Below are positions 57,108 to 64,000 of a stretch of 64,000 nucleotides of DNA, piece after piece. The position numbers were made by a program, and so were the translations under genes. Numbering within the stretch: the stretch's first letter is position 1; the number at the start of each line of letters is the position of its first letter. Source of the stretch: Siphonodentalium dalli (lineage: Eukaryota > Mollusca > Scaphopoda > Gadilida > Siphonodentaliidae). The DNA lies in contig CP136067.1 of assembly GCA_032622095.1 (NCBI GenBank), positions 179,832,556 through 179,896,555 on the forward strand, in the 5' to 3' direction. Below the pieces are notes generated by a model, which was not told the DNA's origin, ran no database searches, and saw nothing but the letters and a program-made list of their open reading frames with translations.

Positions 57108-57257
57108 TTCTGTTGACCATAATATTAAGAACAGCTATTTGAATATTTGTTTTGTTAATTTGTCTTTCTTTTACGGTGGACCGACGGATCCGGAGGCACT
57201 TTCGTTTTTCCGGGGTTAGGTTACTGTCGTTCTTGGAAACAAAAGCCAGACGTACAT

Positions 57258-57535
57258 GTATCACTCGGAAGAAACGATTGTTTTTTGTTTTTTCAGTTCA
57301 TCTTTCTATGACTTTTCGATACAATCATGGAAAATAACAACAAAACATGAAATGTATAATGTACAACATAAATTACGTGATGATAACACTTTATGCTGAA
57401 TATACAATATATTCGATGTATAACTGCTTTGAAAGGTTTTGTATTTATCAGTCACTGACATTCCTAGGGACAGGGGTTTGTGGGGGGGGGGTATCACCCA
57501 AACTTGGACATTTCATGCCTGACATCCAAAATTAG
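57258..57535 (+). repeat. TLR 3' flank, duplicated at 59.5 kb
   Basis: From CACTCGGAAGAAACGATTGT through CGATACAATCATGG and CAGTCACTGACATTCCTAGG, the sequence matches 59500-59735 in order and orientation. The duplicated piece begins about 150 bp after the TLR stop, but no second TLR coding part lies between the copies. Confidence 0.75.
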
Positions 57536-57809
57536 ATGGAAATTTCACACCAAAAATAAGTTAAAATTGTTCTCGGTTTGATTTTTCAACCAGTAATTAG
57601 TAAAGATTTTTTTGTTTTTGAACAGACAGTCGCATATTTTCCAACATTTTGGTCAAAGTATTAGACTGAAATGACTATTAGTTGGAAATTTTCCGATCTT
57701 AGTGGGGTGACAGGTTGAAAAGCTTGAGGTTCCATTTAATTACAACAAAAGGGTGGGGTGCAAAAGGTGGATACTGCACCACAACGGAGAACCTCTAGAC
57801 ACGTCCCTG
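57463..57809. mobile_element. CAGGGACGTGGC family element, third copy
   Basis: CTAGGGACAGGGGTTTGTGG at the left and CTAGACACGTCCCTG at the right, with TTGGAAATTTTCC blocks inside. A fragment of the same family lies at about 59690-59770. Boundaries are approximate. Confidence 0.55.
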
Positions 57810-58018
57810 GTTATTCCATCACACGTACATCATCACAGCTTTCCAGAGAGCAAAATGATATGTACATGTATATCCCCTTCCGGTTTGGGGCGTGACATTA
57901 GCACTTCTCGAGAATAACATTAGCATCAAGGAAAATTGGATGCGGCGACAAGAAAAAATACTCAACAGCCATATATGGCCATATAGGACTTTAATATCTT
58001 ATGTGTACAGCTGCTCTA
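57810..58018. other. No gene recognised
   Basis: Short unique-looking segment between repeats. Confidence 0.4.
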
Positions 58019-58527
58019 CACGTATATATCACGGTGGGGAATCACGTGGTTTCGAGTTGATGAGTATCACGCATTCAAAATGGCCGAGGGGATCTAAAAC
58101 GCGACCAGAAGCGAGGAAGAAATGTAATAAAGAATTTATTTTGACAGCTACGATCAGATGCTCTACAGTTTTTCAAACAAGCTGATACCTCATTTATGTC
58201 CAAATTAATATTTGTTTGCTCTTACGTTCTGACCAAAGTTGATAGTTGAAGGATTTTCCAAATAGGTATGGACTGGTATATTCCACGCACTTCCAACTGG
58301 CAACTTTGGTCAGAATGTTATAGAAAAGCATTAAGTATTTCCAAACAAATCAGTTATCAACTTGTTTCAAAAATAAACTATCATATGATCGTAACAGTCA
58401 AACTGCTATGTTTTATGTCAGTTCCTCATATATTATGTTTTTGTGCGTTTGCAAATTTTGAATGCGTGGTACTCACCATCCTCGAAACCACGTGATTCCA
58501 TACCGTGTATATAGCACACAGCATCTA
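58019..58527. mobile_element. Palindromic element, about 510 bp
   Basis: GGAATCACGTGGTTTCGAGT..CACGCATTCAAAAT on the left is answered by ATTTTGAATGCGTGGTACTC..CGAAACCACGTGATTCC on the right. The central part pairs GACCAAAGTTGATAGTTG with CAACTGGCAACTTTGGTC. CACGTG appears in each arm. No coding capacity. Confidence 0.75.
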
Positions 58528-58702
58528 AGATGGGGAATGCCCATTAATTGGATCAGTTGTATTAGAGACAATCCATGTGAAACTTTTGCCAAAACTGAGC
58601 GCATGGTCAACATGAAATTGATTTTTGTTTAGAAACACACTGAAACACGCTTACTTTTGAGGGGCTTTTTCGGTATATCACTAGTTCTAATTACGATTCC
58701 AC

Positions 58703-59178
58703 ATATATGACCCGCCATATCAAATCCAGTCGTAAGTCGGGATTTTTTTACCCTGTGCCAATGCATTCTCTTATATATGCGAGTCGACCATAGGTCGCCT
58801 CGCATATATAAGAGAATGCATTGGACTAACAATTTTTTATCATGTTTTTTAAATAAATGTTTCTTACAATTTTTAGGACATAAAATAAAAAACATCCACT
58901 ACCCTGCAGGGAGCCCCACACATATATAGAAGCATATAGAAGAGTGTCGTCTGCTCATGTTTGTCTGGGGTTCTGTGTGGGTGAAATTATAAAATTGTTA
59001 AAGAATACAAGAAAAAATTATTAAATTTAAAAAAAAAATTGTTAGGCCAATGCATTCTCTTATATATGCGAGGCGACCTATGGTCGACTCGCATATATAA
59101 GAGAATGCATTGGCACAGGGTTAAAAAAAATCCCGACTTCCGACTGGATTTGATATGGCGGGTCACATATATGCCCCG
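58703..59178. mobile_element. Inverted-repeat element with two 69-bp hairpins
   Basis: Outer arms GACCCGCCATATCAAATCCA (58709) and TGGATTTGATATGGCGGGTC (59144) are inverted. Inside each lies a hairpin (58757-58825 and 59046-59114) of the piggyBac-MITE type, in opposite orientation, bounded by CCCTGTGCC and GGCACAGGG. TTAA follows the right boundary and TTTA precedes the left. The spacer holds a 120-bp insertion (58885-58985) absent from the other copies. Confidence 0.75.
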
Positions 59179-59768
59179 CATGATAATTACTGGGAGACAT
59201 ATTGCTTGTACTTGTGTTTGATATTTTTTCATTGTTCATGTCACCTATTGTCACAACACCAAATATTCATTAATCGTGGGGGGATCACTGTAATTTGTCA
59301 GTCGCTCAAAATTCACGCTTGGGCTCATATTCACTAACTGGAGTTTTAGTTAGAAACACGCTGAAACACAATATGGTGTATTTCGCTCCACTACCTTTTC
59401 CTCGCCTGTTAGTAAATGGATCAAACATGTACTTTTATGAGAAAGTTTTTATATCAACGGTAGCAGTCAATCTATGAAGGTCGTTACGCGCCCTTATATC
59501 CACCACTCGGAAAAAAACGATTTTGTTTTTCAGATCAACTTTATATGACATTTCGATACAATCATGTCAAAACAATGTAATGTACAATATGTGTCACATG
59601 ATGTGATGATAACACGTTATGCTGATTATACATATATTATTAAATACTACCCGCTCTGAAATATTTTTGGATTAAGCAGTCACTGACATTCCTAGGGACA
59701 AGGGGGTTTATGGGGTATCATCCCAACTTTTGTAAAAGAAATTCAATATTTGGAAATTTCATGCTATC
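59179..59768. other. No gene; second copy of the TLR 3' flank
   Basis: 59487-59735 matches 57258-57530 (see there). The rest shows no coding feature. Confidence 0.5.
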
Positions 59769-59955
59769 AACAATACTAGTCAATCTATGGTCCTCGTTAA
59801 ACAATACTAGTCAATCTATGGTCCTCGTTAAACAATACTAGTCAATCTATGGTCCTCGTTAAACAATACTAGTCAATCTATGGTCCTCGTTAAACAATAC
59901 TAGTCAATCTATGGTCCTCGTTAAACAATACTAGTCAATCTATGGTCCTCGTTAA
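59769..59955. repeat. 31-bp tandem repeat, 6 copies
   Basis: AACAATACTAGTCAATCTAT plus GGTCCTCGTTA, essentially identical copies. Confidence 0.95.
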
Positions 59956-60716
59956 AGCTCATTGATTGGACAATCCTATACGCGGCGACATGTCGATCCG
60001 ACTGACGACCACAGTATAAAGCCCGGTGCAAACCAAATCCTCGAATTATTACCACTTGATTTTAGAGTTATCCATCTTCATCCGCATCTTCATCTGTATG
60101 ACCACGTGCTTCTGGTCCACAAACAATAGAAATAGCTAACTTAACAAATCGCAAAAATCTTATCACCCTGAGCTTTGATGGGTGGGTTCCTCGACTCGAC
60201 TCAGATGTTTTTTTACCCCCGAAGCCAAAGACATGGTAATTTTGGTAGCTTCTGGTGAATACGAGACCTGAAAGTTTATTGAACTATACATAAACATTCG
60301 TGATGTCCATATGGTTACTGTCAGTAGAACGGGACATGTTGTCAGCTTCCTCCAATTTAGTCATTTTGTTTCTGTCTGCGCGAACACAGACTATCAAAAA
60401 TCTTACTTTCGATAGTCCGAAACAGATAGCAGGTACTTTAAGAAAGAATTACATCATTGTCAGTCAACCACAAATCGCGAGCTTTCGCCGCAGAAAATAA
60501 TAGCAGCCAATCAAAAGAGTAGCGTGAAATTATTAGTACAAAGCGTGGGCGGTGACGTCATACTGCGTGCACAGCCCTGTATAGGGCTGGTAATACAAAG
60601 AATATCGAAATGTTTCAGACTATCAGACTACATTAGTCTGAGTTTATTCAGACTGATTTTTTCTTGTCGCAAGATCATCATCTATATATAAGTACATTTC
60701 GACCAGGCAATTCTTC
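59956..60716. other. No gene recognised
   Basis: Includes a TCAGACTATCAGACTACATTAGTCTGAG self-complementary patch near 60614-60655. No supported coding region. Confidence 0.4.
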
Positions 60717-60815
60717 AAGGATTGTCCACTTATAAATGGACAATCGGTACCTAAAATGGTCATTAATAAATGGACAATCCAACCACGCGTGGCACGCGAG
60801 CTTGGGATTGTCCAC
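60717..60815. repeat. Cluster of GGATTGTCCA inverted repeats
   Basis: GATTGTCCACTTATAAATGGACAATC is one hairpin. A second GGACAATCC (60773) pairs with GGATTGTCC (about 60805) around CCACGCGTGGCACGCGAG. Three alternative pairings are possible. Likely a remnant of TIR ends. Confidence 0.7.
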
Positions 60816-61246
60816 TAAATGAAGACATGTTTTGTTAATCCTGCATGAAGGGCAATAACTCTATAAATAATGTTAATTTGCTAAATAACGGTGATTTGTA
60901 TGAGAAGTGTTTTTGACGAAATAACGGAGAGATTTGAAGAAGTGTTTTTAAAGATCGTGTAGGCTGAACTACGTAAATATCGATAAGCACATTGATCACA
61001 AATATTCACGTGGAAGTCCTGTGTTTGAGTTAAAAGCGGAAACAGATTGCAGTCATATTTCTTGGATCACCGGGGCGAAATAATTCGGCTATATATATGA
61101 ATGTATGCGGAAATAATATAAATATCCGCATTGAGATCTATATATGTATTTTATTCAACTTGTATTATTACCACTTTATGGGGCGTTCTCTAGGCCATTG
61201 ATGACGTTTTTCGGGGCGTTCCAAATAGCGTATTGTTACCAAAACA
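60816..61246. other. No gene recognised
   Basis: AT-rich with no supported feature. Confidence 0.4.
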
Positions 61247-61300
61247 CCGGGCCGCGGGCCGATAACGAAAAGCTATGTTCATTATCGGCCCGCGGCCCGG
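61247..61300. repeat. GC-rich hairpin, 19-bp perfect stem
   Basis: CCGGGCCGCGGGCCGATAA pairs perfectly with TTATCGGCCCGCGGCCCGG around a 16-base loop. It stands out sharply from the AT-rich surroundings. Confidence 0.9.
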
Positions 61301-61572
61301 CAACTGACCGAAAGTTAGATCTCGTTTATTATCACGCGAGTTACGTCGCTTCAACATCAAACTTACCGTGTTTATTTCAAGAAAATATCACTATAGAGAT
61401 TTTATGATTGGAAATCACGCTATATGGTTGAATTATTGTCTTAATCGTGAATATGTATAAAAAACTTTTGCTGTCACTCGTCTTCATTGCTGGTTTTTAT
61501 TTATATATATGTTCTTGGAAATTTCTCTCTCTTAATCTACTTCATATTCCACTGGGTCAAATGTCCAAATAT
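61301..61572. other. No gene recognised
   Basis: Nothing supportable. Confidence 0.4.
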
Positions 61573-62108
61573 GTGGTAATAATAGCAATAACATGATTTT
61601 TGAGGGCATTATTGTTTATTAACGGCCCTCTGGAATGATTAACAGCCCTCGGGCCTCTAATAGGTCATTGGGGTGTTAATCAGTCCTGTCGGGCCGTTAA
61701 TAAAGCTGAATAGTTCACTCTCACCGGTTTTCTGTGATAAAGTTACCCAGGTTCCTGAAATTGTGATAAAGTTACCCAGGAGAAGAATGTGATAAAGTTA
61801 CCCAGGTTAATAATAGTTCATGTTTAGCAACAAATTATTGATTTTTGTGATCAAAATGACGAACTACAGTACTAATATGTCTTAATTTATGCTTGATAAG
61901 GGCTATTACTTGCCAAAACTGAACAATATTTCTCTCTGTCACTTTTAAATCGAGTTGATATTGTGAGATTTGCTTAACCTGGGTAACTTTATCACAATTA
62001 TCACCAACAAAATTAGGAACCTGGGTAACTTTATCACAGAAAACCGGTGAGAGTGACCTATTCAGCGTTAATAAACCATAATGCCTCAAAATCATGTTAT
62101 TGTTATAT
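61573..62108. mobile_element. Inverted-repeat element with repeated TGTGATAAAGTTACCCAGG arms
   Basis: The left arm has three direct copies of TGTGATAAAGTTACCCAGG (61730, 61763, 61789), the right arm two inverted copies (about 61977, 62019). The outer CACTCTCACCGGTTTTC and CAATAACATGATTTT are also inverted at the right end. The left arm has an extra 80-bp block of GTTAATAACGGCCC-type words. No coding support. Confidence 0.7.
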
Positions 62109-62183
62109 TGGCACGTAACTATAGCCTTCAATTCTCGCATGAATCAACAGTTCAGAGCTCGGTATTGCATCGGCCTGATAAAT

Positions 62184-62848
62184 GTATAGTATTTAAAGCT
62201 GAAGGGGATGCATGCTTGTTGCTAGTTGCTAGTTGCTAGTTGCTTGTTTCTGATTGCTAGTTGTGATACTGACGAATGAAATATGGTGTCATAAACTGGA
62301 TGCTAGTTTTAACCAACCAATCACAGTATTGCAATACAATTAAAGTTTAACAACAAGTTATTTTTAAATTCAAAGACACCATTTATAAATAATTCAACAA
62401 TGCCTATCACGCAAAAGATCACAGTATGCACACAAGAATGATATAAAACCACAATTAGACACCCCTTCCCCCGCCCAGCATCGTCACCATGCATCTGACA
62501 CAGTTCGATTAGCCGATTAGTTATTCCTGTTGATGAAAGTCACCTTGGAATTTAATGGGAACTGGGGAGTTGCACTGTAGTTCACATGCCTAACACTAAG
62601 TGCTGAAACTAAAAATCCAACATTCCGCCACTGATCAGCAATGTTAAACCCAGTACTCTAAACAACAGACTACATCAATTTCACTCGGACATTCGTTTGA
62701 AATGTAGACATATAGTAGGCAATACATGTGCCAAATCACGTTTTGTAAAGTTGAATTTCATTATTTAGTGTACAGTCTACAACAAGCAATTAGCAAATTA
62801 GCAACTTGCAACAAGCATTTCCCCTTCGGCTTTCCATAGTATAGAGCG
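62184..62848. mobile_element. TIR element, about 665 bp, TTGCTAG-rich ends
   Basis: GCTGAAGGGGATGCATGCTT at the left pairs with AAGCATTTCCCCTTCGGC at the right, and TATAGTATTTAAA with TTTCCATAGTATA outside that. The left arm has a TTGCTAG microsatellite (62218-62265), mirrored as CTAGCAA-like words on the right. No gene inside. Confidence 0.7.
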
Positions 62849-62937
62849 TCACTGTTAGTTTTTGGTTATTTTAGCGGACACAAGTTATTGCGACCGGATA
62901 AATATAAATATAAATATAATTCAAACCAAGCTCCATG

Positions 62938-63198
62938 CAGAGTTCAGTCCCCTGCGCTGGACTTACCGCTGTCCGCATCTACACGTAATAGTGAAGCAAT
63001 GTCGCATTTATTTATTTGAGATTCATTCTGCATTATTCTGATAAACTGAACTGTCCATTATCATTTGAAAATGGTCCAGATCAAGCAACAATGAATTGTA
63101 ACTGACAAAACACTTCAATAAAAAAATATCGGATTTAATTAAGAAAATACATGTGCCGGCAGTGTTCAGACATCGCTTGGCGAGGGGACTGAACTCTG
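62938..63198. mobile_element. TIR element, 261 bp, CAGAGTTCAGTCCCC ends
   Basis: 15-bp perfect inverted ends CAGAGTTCAGTCCCC and GGGGACTGAACTCTG, then AT-rich interior. No obvious target-site duplication. Confidence 0.6.
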
Positions 63199-63262
63199 TT
63201 TTGCAGTTTGAATTCATACATGGGCTATATTAACCCTTTATATACTGATTCTCCCAGTTCTC

Positions 63263-63612
63263 CTGATGTTTTAACAAAACGATACGTTGAACTTATTATC
63301 TGAACATTCCCTGTGGATAACTACTCATTACTGGTGTTTTAACAAAACGATACGTTGAACTTATTATCTGAACATTCCCTGTGGATAACTACTCATTACT
63401 GATGTTTTAACAAAACGACACGTTAAACTTATTATCTGAACATTCCCTGTGGATAACTACTCATTACTGATGTTTTAACAAAACGACACCTTTGAACTTA
63501 TCATCTGAACATTCCCTGTGGATAACTACTCATTACTGATGTTTTAACAAAACGACATGTTGAACTTATTATCTGAACATTTCCTATATGGTATAACTAC
63601 TCATCAATGATG
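63263..63612. repeat. 69-bp tandem repeat, about 5 copies
   Basis: GATGTTTTAACAAAACGATA plus CGTTGAACTTATTATCTGAA and CATTCCCTGTGGATAACTAC. The last copy is diverged. Confidence 0.95.
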
Positions 63613-64000
63613 ATTTAATGTAGAAAGGGTTAGCAGATATTAAATGTTAGCACGGATGCATTTTTCATTCACTCTGCATGAACATCAATAGACGAAATCT
63701 GGATATTTTCCCCTTTGCTGGTCCATGAGCAACCATATATAGATCATTCAAATCCGGCCCTTTTTACTGAGATAGAGAGCTTCAAAGTTCTTATGGACGA
63801 CCTGGCGGACGTATGGACGGATATAACCTATTTCGGTATTGCTTGTGGGGATCAACAGAGTTATCGATAATTATTATACATGTACATGTAGCTGTTATTA
63901 ATTTTCCGTAGAGAAGTGGCACACGTGATCTTTGTTTCCATATCAGGAATTAGAAATCAAGGAGCGTTCTGTGTTGTTCCGTGCCGAATAAACCTACTTT
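63613..64000. other. No gene recognised
   Basis: Contains GGACGACCTGGCGGACGTAT, faintly like the GGACGG repeat at 47.1 kb. No coding evidence. Confidence 0.4.

Overview
The window is eukaryotic nuclear DNA from an animal: AT-rich, gene-poor and packed with transposon remnants and tandem repeats. The only clear host genes are Toll-like receptors. Repeat style (GGACGGACAGAC-type repeat near 47.1 kb, abundant TIR elements, DUF6589-like genes, invertebrate-type TLRs) suggests a marine invertebrate, perhaps a mollusc. The sequence alone cannot fix the phylum.

Host genes. An intact, intronless-coding Toll-like receptor of 875 residues lies at 54480-57107 (+). The 5' 107 codons of a close paralogue lie at 1-321 (-) and run off the left edge. 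The two share 5' flanks, a candidate 5'UTR splice acceptor and a 36-bp minisatellite that ends on the start codon. The TLR 3' flank is repeated again at 59.5 kb, so the locus has a history of duplication.

Central discovery. Positions 37693-46563 look like one complete 8.9-kb DNA transposon: 54-bp perfect terminal inverted repeats starting CAGGTCTGGCAC, a 5-bp TTTAC target-site duplication, and about eleven ~94-bp subterminal repeats that carry the inner TIR motif. It carries three genes. One is a DUF6589-like protein (+, one in-frame stop), a candidate transposase. The second is a spliced minus-strand gene whose three visible exons (all phase 0) join a MADS-box-like segment to a Thr-rich repeat, a PHD finger and an RG-rich tail. 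The third is an acidic/basic protein on the plus strand, sitting inside an intron of the second. I know of no described transposon with this cargo.

Other mobile elements. A 6.5-kb APE-type LINE (22988-29471, frameshifted) is flanked by near-identical 1.06-kb direct repeats that look like a giant target-site duplication. A second insertion (31166-31615) has 158-bp flanking repeats of the same kind. A family with G-run TIRs (CAGGGGGGG..TCG) has three full copies, each with a perfect 7-bp TSD (13648, 15589, 20618), one holding a C2H2 finger. There are piggyBac-like TTAA MITEs built from paired 69-bp hairpins (3951, 53557, relatives at 5.2, 9, 58.7 and 59 kb), a hAT-like palindromic MITE with an 8-bp TSD (50137), a 123-bp TIR element enclosing telomere-like TAACCC repeats with a 10-bp TSD (10054), a hAT transposase relic (7142-7658) inside a 29-bp satellite, and several other inverted-repeat elements.

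Tandem arrays include 122-bp units with perfect GCGCATGCGC palindromes (2604), 40-bp and 29-bp satellites (5811, 6773), the ~94-bp transposon array (38215), and arrays at 45183, 53080, 54266, 59769 and 63263. Long stretches (roughly 0.6-1.9, 10.7-13.1, 34.4-36.5, 48.1-50.1 and 59.9-61.2 kb) show no gene I can support.
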